A stretch of DNA of 64,000 nt from Streptomyces sp. BHT-5-2 (GCF_019774615.1 NZ_CP081496.1:4526001-4590000), one strand, 5' to 3'. Positions 20,195 to 29,284 are shown, counted from the stretch's first letter. Translations and numbers: made by a program. Notes: generated from the letters alone by a model not told the origin.

Positions 20195-20989
20195 ATGAAG
20201 GTCGTTCTGTTCTGCGGCGGCTACGGAATGCGGATGCGCAGCGGCGCCGCCGACGACGTGCCCAAGCCGATGGCGATGGTCGGCCCGAGACCGCTGATCT
20301 GGCATGTCATGCGCTACTACGCGCACTTCGGGCACACCGAGTTCATCCTGTGCCTGGGGTACGGCGCCCACCACATCAAGGACTTCTTCCTCAACTACGA
20401 GGAGACGACGTCCAACGACTTCGTCCTGCGGGGCGGGTGCACCGAACTCCTCTCCACCGATATATCCGACTGGACGATCACGTTCGTGCAGACCGGCGTG
20501 GAGTCGCCGATCGGGGAGCGGCTGCGCCGGGTGCGCCACCATCTGGACGGCGACGAGATGTTCCTCGCCAACTACGCCGACGTGCTCACCGACGCACCGC
20601 TGCCCGAGATGATCGACCGGTTCGCCCGGCGTGACGCGGGCGCGTCGATGATGGTCGTGCCGCCCCAATCCTCCTTCCACTGCGTGGAGTTGGGCGAGGA
20701 CGGCCTCGTCGGCGGGATCACGGCGGTCAGCGAACTGCCGCTGTGGGAGAACGGCGGCTACTTCGTGCTCCGCCAGGAGGTCTTCGAGCACATCCCGGAG
20801 AACGGCGACCTGGTCGCCGACGGATGTGCCCAACTCGCCAAACGGGGACGGCTGGTGGCGCACCAGCACCGCGGCTTCTGGAAGCCGACCGACACCGTGA
20901 AGGAGCGCGCCGCGCTCGACGCCGCCTACGCCCGGGGCGACCGCCCCTGGGCCGTGTGGGAGCGGGACCACGCCGGGGTGAGCGCATGA
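20195..20989 (+). CDS. Sugar-phosphate nucleotidyltransferase, glucose-1-phosphate cytidylyltransferase-like
   Basis: A 264-residue NTP-transferase. It opens MKVVLFCGGYGMRMR (nucleotide loop), has DDVPKPMAMVGPRPLIWHVM and LGYGAHHIKDFF, which follow the RfbF pattern of glucose-1-phosphate cytidylyltransferase, and ends with HRGFWKPTDTVKE, also typical of that enzyme. It would activate a sugar-1-phosphate as NDP-sugar in the cytosol. The canonical GGxGTR loop is altered to GGYGMRM, so substrate or nucleotide may differ. Start ATG with AAAGAGG seven bases upstream, 13 bases after the methyltransferase; it overlaps the deacetylase gene by ATGA. Confidence 0.87.
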   Translation: MKVVLFCGGYGMRMRSGAADDVPKPMAMVGPRPLIWHVMRYYAHFGHTEFILCLGYGAHHIKDFFLNYEETTSNDFVLRGGCTELLSTDISDWTITFVQTGVESPIGERLRRVRHHLDGDEMFLANYADVLTDAPLPEMIDRFARRDAGASMMVVPPQSSFHCVELGEDGLVGGITAVSELPLWENGGYFVLRQEVFEHIPENGDLVADGCAQLAKRGRLVAHQHRGFWKPTDTVKERAALDAAYARGDRPWAVWERDHAGVSA

Positions 20990-21651
20990 TCCGGCTCGGG
21001 GCCGGGCGCCGCCTGGACCGGATCGTCGCGGTGGGCGCGCACTGCGACGACATCGCGATCGGCGCCGGCGGCACCCTGCTGACGCTGTGCCTGGCGCGGC
21101 CGGGCATCCGCGTCGACGCGCTGGTGCTCTCGGGCGGCGGCAGCGAGCGGGAGCAGGAGGAGCAGGCCGCGCTCGCCGCCTTCTGCCCGGGCGCCGAACT
21201 GCGCCTGACCGTACTCAAGTTGCCGGACGGCCGGATGCCCGTGCACTGGGACGAGGCCAAGGCCGCGGTCGAGGAACTGCGCGGGCAGACCGAGCCGGAC
21301 CTGATCCTGGCCCCGCGCACCGACGACGCGCACCAGGACCACCGCGGCCTGGCGCAGCTGATACCCACCGCGTTCCGCGATCACCTGGTGCTCGGCTACG
21401 AGATCGTCAAGTGGGACGGCGACCTCGGCCGTCCGTCGGCGTACCAGCCGCTGTCGCCGGAGATCGCCGAACAGAAGGTGCGGCTGCTCCAGGAGCACTA
21501 CCCCTCGCAGCGGCACCGGCCCTGGTACGACCGGGAAGCCTTCCTCGGCCTGGCCCGGATCCGCGGCATCGAATGTCACGAGCGCTACGCCGAGGCGTTC
21601 GCCGTCACCAAACTCACGCTCGCTCTGGGCACTTTCGACCTGGGAGAATGA
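20986..21651 (+). CDS. PIG-L family deacetylase
   Basis: A 221-residue PIG-L/LmbE-like protein. The metal site appears as VGAHCDDIAIGAGGTL, the family's AHPDDE box with Cys for Pro and Ile for Glu. A second ligand site is in RTDDAHQDHRGLAQ. Members are zinc hydrolases that remove acyl groups from N-acetyl sugars. In this locus it probably deacetylates an amino-sugar nucleotide or intermediate before further modification. The DD-E substitution is seen in sugar-cluster relatives, so activity is expected but unproven. Translation is coupled to the preceding gene by a 4-bp overlap. Confidence 0.85.
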   Translation: MIRLGAGRRLDRIVAVGAHCDDIAIGAGGTLLTLCLARPGIRVDALVLSGGGSEREQEEQAALAAFCPGAELRLTVLKLPDGRMPVHWDEAKAAVEELRGQTEPDLILAPRTDDAHQDHRGLAQLIPTAFRDHLVLGYEIVKWDGDLGRPSAYQPLSPEIAEQKVRLLQEHYPSQRHRPWYDREAFLGLARIRGIECHERYAEAFAVTKLTLALGTFDLGE

Positions 21652-21654
21652 ACC

Positions 21655-22680
21655 TTGCGCGTACTACTGACCGGACACCAGGGCTACCTGGGCACCGTGA
21701 TGGCCCCGGTCCTCACGGCCGCCGGACACGAAGTCGTCGGCCTCGACGCCGGCCTGTTCGCCGACTGCGTCCTCGGCCCGACGCCCGCGGATCCGCCGGG
21801 GCACCGGGTGGACCTGCGGGACGTCACGGCCGAACACCTGGCCGGGGTGGACGCCGTGATCCACCTGGCCGCGCTCTCCAACGACCCGCTGGGATCGCTC
21901 GCGCCGGAGCTCACCTACGACATCAACCACCACGCGTCCGTCCGCCTTGCCCGGCTGGCCCGCGACGCCGGAGTGCGCCGCTTCCTGTACGCCTCGACCT
22001 GCTCGGTCTACGGCGCCGCGGGCGGCGACGAGCTGGTGGCCGAGGACGCCCCGCTGCGCCCGGTCACCCCGTACGCCGAGTCCAAGGTGCGGGTGGAGGA
22101 CGACCTGCACGCACTCGCCGACGGCGACTTCACCCCGGTGTTCATGCGCAACGCCACCGCCTTCGGCCACTCGCCCCGGCTGCGTGCCGACATCGTGCTG
22201 AACAACCTGGTGGGCCACGCGCTGCTGTCCGGCGAGGTGCTGGTGCTCTCCGACGGCACTCCCTGGCGCCCGCTGGTGCACGCCGCCGACATCGCGCGGG
22301 CCTTCTCCGCTGCACTGACGGCTCCTCAGAAGGGCGTCCACGACCGGGCGTTCAACATCGGCAGCGAGACCAACAACGTCACGGTAGCCGAGATCGCCGA
22401 GCAGGTCGCCGAGGCGGTGTCCGGCGCGAAGGTGCGGATCACCGGGGAGAACGGTGCCGATCCGCGCTCGTACCGGGTGGACTTCTCCGCCTTCCGCGCC
22501 GCGGTCCCCGGCTTCGACTGCGCGTGGACGGTGAAGCGGGGCGCGCTCGAACTCGCCGATACCTACCGGAAGTTCGGTCTGACCCGCGAGGACTTCGAGC
22601 AGCGCTTCACCCGCCTCGCCGTGCTGCGCGCGGCGTCCGACGCCGGGGCCGTCGACGACACCCTCCGGTGGCGCCGATGA
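21655..22680 (+). CDS. NAD-dependent epimerase/dehydratase (extended SDR)
   Basis: A 341-residue extended short-chain dehydrogenase. The Rossmann loop is TGHQGYLG, followed by VIHLAALSNDP, and the active-site region has STCSVYG (Ser/Thr) and YAESKVRVED (Tyr-x3-Lys). MRNATAFG and WRPLVHAADIARAF are the substrate-side signatures seen in UDP-sugar epimerases and dehydratases. It would oxidise, epimerise or reduce an NDP-sugar in the tailoring block. The frame opens at TTG 21655 with GGGAGA close upstream; an ATG seven bases earlier is out of frame. Reaction type is not fixed by sequence alone. Confidence 0.9.
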   Translation: MRVLLTGHQGYLGTVMAPVLTAAGHEVVGLDAGLFADCVLGPTPADPPGHRVDLRDVTAEHLAGVDAVIHLAALSNDPLGSLAPELTYDINHHASVRLARLARDAGVRRFLYASTCSVYGAAGGDELVAEDAPLRPVTPYAESKVRVEDDLHALADGDFTPVFMRNATAFGHSPRLRADIVLNNLVGHALLSGEVLVLSDGTPWRPLVHAADIARAFSAALTAPQKGVHDRAFNIGSETNNVTVAEIAEQVAEAVSGAKVRITGENGADPRSYRVDFSAFRAAVPGFDCAWTVKRGALELADTYRKFGLTREDFEQRFTRLAVLRAASDAGAVDDTLRWRR

Positions 22681-23951
22681 CCGGGCCCGGCGAGGAGATG
22701 CACGCACTGGTGCAGCGGCTGTACCCGCTGTGCCGGAGCATCACCGGCGACGGTGTGCGCGCCACCCTGGAGATCGTCGGAGAGTACGTCCCGCTACAGG
22801 TGCACGAGGTGCCGACCGGGACGCAGGTGCTCGACTGGACGGTGCCGCAGGAGTGGAACATCCGGGACGCGTACATCGCCGACGCCGCCGGCAAGCGGGT
22901 CGTCGACTTCGCCGAGTCCAGCCTGCATGTGCTCGGTTACAGCGTGCCGGTGTCGGCGACCATGCCGCTGGCCGAGCTGCGCGCGCACCTGCACACCCTG
23001 CCGGAGCACCCGGACTGGGTGCCCTACCGCACCAGCTACTACCGGCCGGAATGGGGGTTCTGCCTGGCCCAGAAGACCCTGGACGCGCTGCCGGACGGCG
23101 AGTACGAGGTTCGCATCGACTCCACCCTCGCGGACGGCCACCTCACCTACGCCGAGCACGTGGTCCCCGGTCAGGTGTCCGACGAGGTGATCGTCTCCTG
23201 CCACGTCTGCCACCCGTCGCTGGCCAACGACAACCTGTCCGGCGTCGCGGTGGCGACGTTCCTGGCCCGGGCGCTCGCCGAGCGGACGCCTTACTACACC
23301 TACCGGTTCATCTACGCGCCCGGCACCATCGGGGCGGTCACCTGGCTGGCCCGCAACGCGGAGCGGATCGACCAGGTCAAGCACGGGCTGGTGCTGGCCT
23401 GCGCCGGCGACCGGGGCCAGCTGACGTACAAGCAGAGCAGGCGCGGCGACGCGGAGATCGACCGGGTGCTGCGGCATGTGCTGGCCGCCTCCGAACGCCC
23501 GCACCAGATAACCGAGTTCACTCCGTACGGCTACGACGAGCGGCAGTACTGTTCCCCCGGGTTCGACCTCGGCGTGGGCTCGCTCAGCCGGACCCCATAC
23601 GCCGCGTACCCCGAGTACCACACCTCGGCGGACAACCCGGACTTCGTCTCGCCGGAGGCGATGGCGGACACCCTCGCAGTCTGCCGCGAGGCGTTCGGCA
23701 TCCTCGACCGCAACCGCCACTACCTCAACCAAAGCCCGCACGGTGAACCGCAGTTGGGGCGGCGTGGGTTGTACGACGCGCTCGGCGGGCGCAGCGACAC
23801 CAAGCAGGCGCAGCTGGCCATGCTCTGGGTGCTCAATCTCTCCGACGGTGAGCACAGTCTCCTCGACGTCGCCGAGCGGGCCGTGCTGCCGTTCGGCGCC
23901 GTCGCCGACGCGGCCGACGCCCTGCGCGGCGCCGGGCTGATCAAGGCGTGA
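22677..23951 (+). CDS. DUF4910 domain protein (zinc aminopeptidase-like fold with C-terminal winged helix)
   Basis: A 424-residue protein of the DUF4910/aminopeptidase-like family. It begins MHALVQRLYPLCRSITGDGVR, then has TVPQEWNIRDAYI and the probable metal site VIVSCHVCHPSLANDNLSG. GYDERQYCSPGFDLGVGSLSR and YHTSADNPDFV follow, and the last ~70 residues look like a winged helix. The fold is that of M28-type zinc peptidases. Such genes recur in surface-polysaccharide clusters next to PIG-L, SDR and methyltransferase genes, where they are suspected to cut an amide bond on an amino-sugar intermediate; that role has not been established as far as I know. Start ATG in an ATGA overlap. Confidence 0.88.
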   Translation: MTGPGEEMHALVQRLYPLCRSITGDGVRATLEIVGEYVPLQVHEVPTGTQVLDWTVPQEWNIRDAYIADAAGKRVVDFAESSLHVLGYSVPVSATMPLAELRAHLHTLPEHPDWVPYRTSYYRPEWGFCLAQKTLDALPDGEYEVRIDSTLADGHLTYAEHVVPGQVSDEVIVSCHVCHPSLANDNLSGVAVATFLARALAERTPYYTYRFIYAPGTIGAVTWLARNAERIDQVKHGLVLACAGDRGQLTYKQSRRGDAEIDRVLRHVLAASERPHQITEFTPYGYDERQYCSPGFDLGVGSLSRTPYAAYPEYHTSADNPDFVSPEAMADTLAVCREAFGILDRNRHYLNQSPHGEPQLGRRGLYDALGGRSDTKQAQLAMLWVLNLSDGEHSLLDVAERAVLPFGAVADAADALRGAGLIKA

Positions 23952-25243
23952 CGCGGATGACCATCGAGGGGGAGATGCCGCAGACGACGGAGCCACCGGC
24001 CCGGTCCGTCCGGCGGGCCGTGGCGGGCCGGCTGTCCTGGGGCCTCGCCGACCAGGCGGCCTCCAGCGCGTCCAATTTCGTGGTCGGCATGTACGTGGCG
24101 CGCTCGCTGGGACTCGCCGCCTTCGGTGTGTTCAGCCTGGCCTGGGTGACGTACGGCGTGGTGCTCAGCGTCTCCCGGGGTCTGGCCACCGATCCGCTGG
24201 TGGTGCGCTTCAGCGGGGTGTCCGAGGAGTCCTGGCGCGGGGCGGTGGCCCGGTCGTCGGGCACCGCGCTCGGCGTCGGCGGCGCCATCGGCGCGGTGTG
24301 CCTGGCGGTCGGCCTCGCCCTCGGCGGTCAGGTGGGGATCGCGTTCGCCTGCCTCGGTGCCATGCTGCCGGGGCTGCTCCTCCAGGACGCCTGGCGGTAC
24401 GCGTTCTTCGCCGCGGGCACCGGACGCAAGGCGTTCGCCAACGACGTGGTGTGGGGCGTCGCGCTGGTCCCGGCCCTGGTGCTCGCGGCCCACGCGGGCG
24501 GGGTGGCCGCATTCATCCTCGCCTGGGGCGGGTCGGCGGCGGTGGCCGCGGTGTACGGCTGCTTCCAGTCCGGCATCCGGCCGCGGCCGTCCGGAGCGCG
24601 CGGGTGGCTGCACCAACACCGCGACCTCGGCTACCGGTACCTGGTCGAGAACGTCGGCGTCAGCGGTGCCAGCCAGCTGCGGGCCTACGGGCTCGGCGTG
24701 ATCGTCGGGGTCAGCGCGGTGGGCGTGATCAGGGGTGCCGAGCTCCTGCTCGGCCCGTTCCTCGCGATCCTGATGGGGCTCTCCCTGGTCACCGTCGCGG
24801 AGGCGGCCCGGGTGCTGCGGCGGGCCCCGCACCGCCTCGGCGCGTTCTGCCTCCTGCTGGGCGTCGCGCAGGCCGTCGCCGCGCTGCTCTGGGGTGCGGC
24901 CCTGCTCCTGGTGCCCGACCACCTCGGCGCGTTCGTGCTCGGCGACGTCTGGCAGGCCGCCTCGCGGCTCATCGTGCCGGTCACGCTCGGCGTCGCGGGC
25001 GCGGGCCTCGGCACCGGCGCGGCGGCCGGGCTGCGCGCGCTCGCCGCGGCCCGGCGCAGCCTGCGCTGCCAACTGTTCGCCTCCACCTGCTACGTCATCG
25101 GCGGTCTGGGCGGCGCGGCCGTCGGCGGCACGATCGGCTCGGCCTGGGGCGTCGCCACCGCGACGCTCTGCGGCTCGGCCGTGTGGTGGCTGCAACTGCG
25201 GACCGCCCTGCACGAGCGCCATCGGAACGAATCTGCGAAGTGA
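23948..25243 (+). CDS. Wzx-like oligosaccharide flippase (MOP superfamily)
   Basis: A 431-residue integral membrane protein with about twelve hydrophobic segments. The first, LSWGLADQAASSASNFVVGM, is the usual polysaccharide-synthesis membrane-protein opening, followed by YVARSLGLAAFGVFSLAW. A second lobe begins YLVENVGVSGASQLRAYGLG. It should flip lipid-linked repeat units to the outer face for the Wzy-like polymerase. It is the only flippase candidate in the locus. GTG 23948 overlaps the DUF4910 stop (GTGA); ATG 23957 is an alternative start three codons in. Confidence 0.85.
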   Translation: MTRMTIEGEMPQTTEPPARSVRRAVAGRLSWGLADQAASSASNFVVGMYVARSLGLAAFGVFSLAWVTYGVVLSVSRGLATDPLVVRFSGVSEESWRGAVARSSGTALGVGGAIGAVCLAVGLALGGQVGIAFACLGAMLPGLLLQDAWRYAFFAAGTGRKAFANDVVWGVALVPALVLAAHAGGVAAFILAWGGSAAVAAVYGCFQSGIRPRPSGARGWLHQHRDLGYRYLVENVGVSGASQLRAYGLGVIVGVSAVGVIRGAELLLGPFLAILMGLSLVTVAEAARVLRRAPHRLGAFCLLLGVAQAVAALLWGAALLLVPDHLGAFVLGDVWQAASRLIVPVTLGVAGAGLGTGAAAGLRALAAARRSLRCQLFASTCYVIGGLGGAAVGGTIGSAWGVATATLCGSAVWWLQLRTALHERHRNESAK

Positions 25244-25250
25244 GGACACC

Positions 25251-26198
25251 ATGACCGCCCGCCCCCGGCTGAGCATCGGCCTGCCCGTGTACAACGGCGA
25301 GGAGTATCTCGCCGAGTCGTTCGACGCCCTGCTCGGCCAGACCTACGAGGACTTCGAGCTGGTCGTCACCGACAACGCGTCGACAGACGGAACCCAGGAC
25401 ATCTGCCGCAAGTACGCCGCGCAGGACTCCCGCATCCGCTACGTCCGGCTGACCCGGAACATCGGCGCCGCGCCGAACCACAACTACGTGTTCACCCAGT
25501 GCCGGGGCGAACTCTTCAAGTGGGCCTCGCACGACGACCTCTACGCCAGGGACCTGTTGCGGCGCTGCGTCGAGGCGCTGGACGAGCGCCCCGACATCGT
25601 CCTCGCGCACTCCGGCCAGGCCGTCATCGACGAGGAAGGGCGGGTGAAGGTCCCGTACGAGTACGGGATCGCCACCGACTCGCCGCGCGCGCCCGAGCGG
25701 TTCCGCAGCTTCCTGTTCGAGCCCGGTGGCGACGACTTCTACGGGGTGATGCGCGCCGACATGCTGCGCCGGGTCAAGCCGCACGACAGCTACCACCACG
25801 CGGACCGCACGTTCGTCGCGGAGATCGTCCTGCACGGACCCTTCCACCAGGTGCCCGAGCTGCTGTACTTCCGCCGCGACCATCCGACCCGGGCCGAACG
25901 CGCGAACCCCGCCAAGCGCTCCCGCTGCATCAACCTCGACCCGCGCCGGGCGGGCCTGCTGCACCCGACGCCCCGGCTGCTCGCCGAGTACGTCGCGGGC
26001 TTCGTCTCGGCGATCCGGCGGGCGCCGTTGTCCGCGGCCGACCGGCGCGCCTGCTTCGGGCACCTGGCCGCCTGGGCGACCAGCCGAGTCCGCCCCGGTA
26101 CGGGCGAACGGGTCGAGGACCGCGCCCCGGTCGACCCGGCCGAGCTCACCGTCTCCGTCGACGACCTCGTCGCCGGGCGTGAAGGGCGGCGGGCGTGA
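25251..26198 (+). CDS. Glycosyltransferase family 2 (GT-A)
   Basis: A 315-residue cytosolic GT-A enzyme. It starts LSIGLPVYNGEEYLAESFDA, followed by VTDNASTDGTQDIC, the nucleotide-binding Asp region, and ELFKWASHDDLYARDLL, with the metal-binding Asp pair. PGGDDFYGVMRADMLRR and HADRTFVAE follow. It is slightly longer than minimal GT2 enzymes and lacks membrane helices, so it is a soluble transferase adding one sugar of the repeat rather than a processive synthase. Start ATG with GAGGA eight bases upstream, seven bases after the flippase stop. Confidence 0.9.
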   Translation: MTARPRLSIGLPVYNGEEYLAESFDALLGQTYEDFELVVTDNASTDGTQDICRKYAAQDSRIRYVRLTRNIGAAPNHNYVFTQCRGELFKWASHDDLYARDLLRRCVEALDERPDIVLAHSGQAVIDEEGRVKVPYEYGIATDSPRAPERFRSFLFEPGGDDFYGVMRADMLRRVKPHDSYHHADRTFVAEIVLHGPFHQVPELLYFRRDHPTRAERANPAKRSRCINLDPRRAGLLHPTPRLLAEYVAGFVSAIRRAPLSAADRRACFGHLAAWATSRVRPGTGERVEDRAPVDPAELTVSVDDLVAGREGRRA

Positions 26199-27388
26199 AC
26201 ACCCGTCTACGAGTAGGGGTGTTCGGGCTCCTCGGCTCGGGGAACCTAGGCAACGACGGGTCACTGGAGGCCGTCCTGGGGTACCTCCGCGCCGAGCATC
26301 CGAAGGCGGTCGTGGACGCGTTGTGCGGTGGGCCGGAGGTGGTGACGGCCCGGTACCGGATTCCCGCGACGCGGCTGCACTGGTACCGGGGCGAGTACCG
26401 GACCGCGTCGCGTGCCGGCGCCATCGCGGGGAAGGGGCTCGGCAAACTCGTCGACGCCGTCCGCACCGCCGCCTGGGTGCGGCGGCACGACGTGGTGATC
26501 GTGCCGGGCATGGGGGTCCTGGAGGCCACGCTGCCGCTGCGGCCGTGGGGCTTCCCGTACGCGCTGTTCCTGCTCTGCGCCTCCGGCCGACTGCTGCGCA
26601 CCCGGGTCGGCCTGGTCGGCGTCGGCGCGGCCCCGATCGGGAACCGGTCGACCCGGGCCCTGGTGCGCTGGTCGGCGCGGCTCGCCACCTACCGCTCGTA
26701 CCGGGACACCCGATCCCGCGACGCCTTACGGCAGATGGGCGTGGACACCGCACGCGACGCGGTGTACCCGGACCTCGCGTTCGCTCTGCCGACACCTCCT
26801 GCGGGCGCCCCGTCGGGGGTGGTCTGCGTCGGCGTCATGGACTTCCACGGCAGCGACGACGACCGCGCCCGGGCCGACGACATCCACCGGCGCTATCTCG
26901 ACGGCACAACTCGGTTCGTCCGCAGGCTGGTCGAGGACGGCAGGCCGGTCCGGCTGCTCACCGGTGACGCGTGCGATGCGCCGGTGGTCGCCGCGATCCT
27001 CGACGCGGTGGGCTCGCCGCTGGTCACCGCCGCCGAGGCGGCCTCCCTGGCCGACCTGATGACGGAGACGGCGGCCGCCGACCTCGTGGTGGCGACGCGC
27101 TACCACAATCTGGTCTGCGCCCTGAAGGTCGGCACCCCGACGCTCGCCCTCAGTTATGCGGCCAAGAGCGACGCGCTGATGGACCGGATGGGTCTGGGCG
27201 CGTACTGCCATCCGGCCCGCGACGTCGACGCCGACCGTCTCCTCGACCGGTTCCGCGAGCTGGAGAAGCACTCGGCGGAGCTGAGGAAGACCCTGGCCGA
27301 GCGCAACCGGGTCGCCGCACGACAACTCCGGGACCAGTTCGAGGACTTGACCGCAACCCTGTTCCACGCCCCGAGGAAGGCTTCATGA
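26195..27388 (+). CDS. Polysaccharide pyruvyl transferase family protein (contains a TTA codon)
   Basis: A 397-residue CsaB/WcaK-like enzyme expected to place a ketal-linked pyruvate from PEP on a sugar, giving the polymer negative charge. Diagnostic parts are GLLGSGNLGNDGSLEAVL at the N-terminus, VIVPGMGVLE, ATYRSYRDTRSRDAL, LTGDACDAPVV and VVATRYHNLVCALKVGTPTLALSYAAKSDALM near the C-terminus. Codon 178 is TTA (26726-26728), decoded only by the bldA leucyl-tRNA in Streptomyces, so this step may depend on development. GTG start in a GTGA overlap with GT2; its end overlaps the epimerase start. Confidence 0.9.
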   Translation: MNTRLRVGVFGLLGSGNLGNDGSLEAVLGYLRAEHPKAVVDALCGGPEVVTARYRIPATRLHWYRGEYRTASRAGAIAGKGLGKLVDAVRTAAWVRRHDVVIVPGMGVLEATLPLRPWGFPYALFLLCASGRLLRTRVGLVGVGAAPIGNRSTRALVRWSARLATYRSYRDTRSRDALRQMGVDTARDAVYPDLAFALPTPPAGAPSGVVCVGVMDFHGSDDDRARADDIHRRYLDGTTRFVRRLVEDGRPVRLLTGDACDAPVVAAILDAVGSPLVTAAEAASLADLMTETAAADLVVATRYHNLVCALKVGTPTLALSYAAKSDALMDRMGLGAYCHPARDVDADRLLDRFRELEKHSAELRKTLAERNRVAARQLRDQFEDLTATLFHAPRKAS

Positions 27389-27936
27389 AGGTAAGCGAAG
27401 TCCCGGCCGTCGCCGGAGCGTTCCTGTTCGAGCCGACGCCGTACGCCGACGAACGCGGCTTCTTCTGCCGCACCTTCGACGCCGACGCGGTCCGCTCGGC
27501 GGGCCTCGACCCGGACGCCTTCGTCCAGGACAGCGTGTCCCGCTCGGTACGGGGAGTGCTGCGCGGCCTGCACCTGCGCTCCGGCGCCGGCGAGGCGAAG
27601 CTGGTGCGCTGCTCGTACGGGAGGATCTTCGACGTCGTCGTGGACCTGCGGCCCGACTCGCCGACGTACCTGGGCCGGGCCTTCTTCGAGCTGTCCGGCG
27701 AGACGCAGGCGACCGTGTACATCCCGGCGGGGTGCGCGCACGGCTTCCAGGCGCTGACCGAGACCGCCGACACCTCGTACCGGATCGACCGCCCGCACGA
27801 CCCGGCGGAGGACGTGACCATCGCCTTCGACGACCCGGAGCTCGCCATCCCCTGGCCGCTGCCGCCCGCATCGATGTCCCAACGGGACCGGGAGGCGCCA
27901 AGCCTCGCCAAGGTCCTTCGGAAGACAGGGAGTTGA
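27385..27936 (+). CDS. dTDP-4-dehydrorhamnose 3,5-epimerase family protein (RmlC-like)
   Basis: A 183-residue cupin of the RmlC family, which epimerises C3 and/or C5 of NDP-4-keto-6-deoxy sugars. The opening TPYADERGFFCRTFD, SVRGVLRGLHLR (with the catalytic His), IFDVVVDLRPDSPTY and VYIPAGCAHGFQAL are the standard motifs. No RmlA, RmlB or RmlD is seen nearby, so it more likely serves the modified sugar of this locus than rhamnose. ATG start overlaps the pyruvyl transferase stop (ATGA), with GAGGAAGG upstream. Confidence 0.9.
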   Translation: MKVSEVPAVAGAFLFEPTPYADERGFFCRTFDADAVRSAGLDPDAFVQDSVSRSVRGVLRGLHLRSGAGEAKLVRCSYGRIFDVVVDLRPDSPTYLGRAFFELSGETQATVYIPAGCAHGFQALTETADTSYRIDRPHDPAEDVTIAFDDPELAIPWPLPPASMSQRDREAPSLAKVLRKTGS

Positions 27937-27943
27937 GGAGGAC

Positions 27944-29269
27944 GTGGACACCGAGGACTTCCGGCTTCCCCGGTCGCAGGCGGCCAACGAGCGGCTGCAC
28001 GCCCTGATCCCGGGCGGCGCGCACACCTACGCCAAGGGCGACGACCAGTACCCCGAGAACCTCGCCCCGGTCATCAGCCACGGCCGCGGCGCCCATGTCT
28101 GGGACGTCGACGGCAACCGCTACATCGAGTACGGCTCGGGGCTGCGCTCCGTCAGCCTCGGCCACGCCCACCCCCGCGTGCTCGGGGCGGTGCGCCGGGA
28201 ACTCGACCGCGGCAGCAACTTCGTCCGGCCGTCCATCGTGGAGGCCGAGGCCGCGGAACGCTTCCTGGCCACCGTGCCCACCGCCGAGATGGTGAAGTTC
28301 ACGAAGAACGGCTCCGACGCCACCACCGCCGCGGTGCGCCTCGCCCGCGCCGTCACCGGGCGCCCGCGGGTGGCCGTCTGCGCCGACCATCCGTTCTTCT
28401 CGGTCGACGACTGGTTCATCGGCACCACGCCGATGAACGCCGGCATTCCGGCGGCGACCACCGACCTCACCGTGACGTTCCCTTACGGGGACCTGGCCGC
28501 CACACAGGAGTTGCTCACCCGGTACCAGGACGAGGTCGCCTGCCTGATCCTCGAACCCGCCGGGCACACCGAACCCCCGGCCGGCTACCTCGCCGGCCTG
28601 CGCGAGCTGGCCGACCGGCACGGCTGCGTACTGGTCTTCGACGAGATGATCACCGGCTTCCGCTGGTCCGAGGCGGGCGCCCAGGGCCTGTACGGCGTCG
28701 TCCCCGACCTCTCCACCTTCGGCAAGGCGCTGGGCAACGGCTTCGCCGTCTCCGCGCTGGCCGGGCGCCGCGGCCTGATGGAGCGGGGCGGGCTGCGGCA
28801 CTCCCACGACCGGGTGTTCCTGCTGTCCACCACACACGGCGCGGAAACACACTCCCTGGCCGCCGCGATGGCGGTGCAGACCACCTACGCCGAGGAAGGG
28901 ATCACCGCGCGGCTGCACGCCCTCGGCGAGCGGTTGGCCGCGGGCGTCCGCGACGCCGCGGCGAGCATGGGCGTCGGCGACCACCTCGTCGTCCGGGGGC
29001 GGGCCAGCAACCTGGTCTTCGCCACCCTGGACGAGAACCGGCAGCCGTCGCAGCGGTACCGCACCCTGTTCCTGCGCCGGCTCCTGGCGGGCGGGGTGCT
29101 GGCCCCGTCGTTCGTGGTGAGCAGCGCGCTCGGCGACGCCGACCTCGACCGCACCGTCGATGTGGTGGCCCAGGCGTGCGCGGTGTACCGGAAGGCACTG
29201 GACGCCGGTGATCCCACCCCTTGGCTGGCCGGGCGACCGGTGAAGCCGGTGTTCCGCCGGCTGGCGTGA
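27944..29269 (+). CDS. Class III PLP aminotransferase, glutamate-1-semialdehyde aminomutase-like
   Basis: A 441-residue fold-type I PLP enzyme. LIPGGAHTYAKGDDQYPEN opens it, then FTKNGSDATTAAVRLARA for phosphate binding, VLVFDEMITGFRW for the pyridine-N Asp, and STFGKALGNGFAVSAL with the PLP lysine. It is closest in look to HemL (glutamate-1-semialdehyde 2,1-aminomutase). A haem role is unlikely here, because it is the last gene of an EPS operon beside sugar-tailoring enzymes; moving an amino group onto a keto-sugar or its side chain is more plausible. Start GTG with GAGGAGG close upstream. Confidence 0.88.
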   Translation: MDTEDFRLPRSQAANERLHALIPGGAHTYAKGDDQYPENLAPVISHGRGAHVWDVDGNRYIEYGSGLRSVSLGHAHPRVLGAVRRELDRGSNFVRPSIVEAEAAERFLATVPTAEMVKFTKNGSDATTAAVRLARAVTGRPRVAVCADHPFFSVDDWFIGTTPMNAGIPAATTDLTVTFPYGDLAATQELLTRYQDEVACLILEPAGHTEPPAGYLAGLRELADRHGCVLVFDEMITGFRWSEAGAQGLYGVVPDLSTFGKALGNGFAVSALAGRRGLMERGGLRHSHDRVFLLSTTHGAETHSLAAAMAVQTTYAEEGITARLHALGERLAAGVRDAAASMGVGDHLVVRGRASNLVFATLDENRQPSQRYRTLFLRRLLAGGVLAPSFVVSSALGDADLDRTVDVVAQACAVYRKALDAGDPTPWLAGRPVKPVFRRLA

Positions 29270-29284
29270 TGGGACGCAGATGAC

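Noticed and set aside
27944..29269. Haem biosynthesis hemL
   Set aside because: Although GSA-aminomutase-like, it ends an EPS operon and no other haem genes are near; a sugar aminotransferase is more likely.
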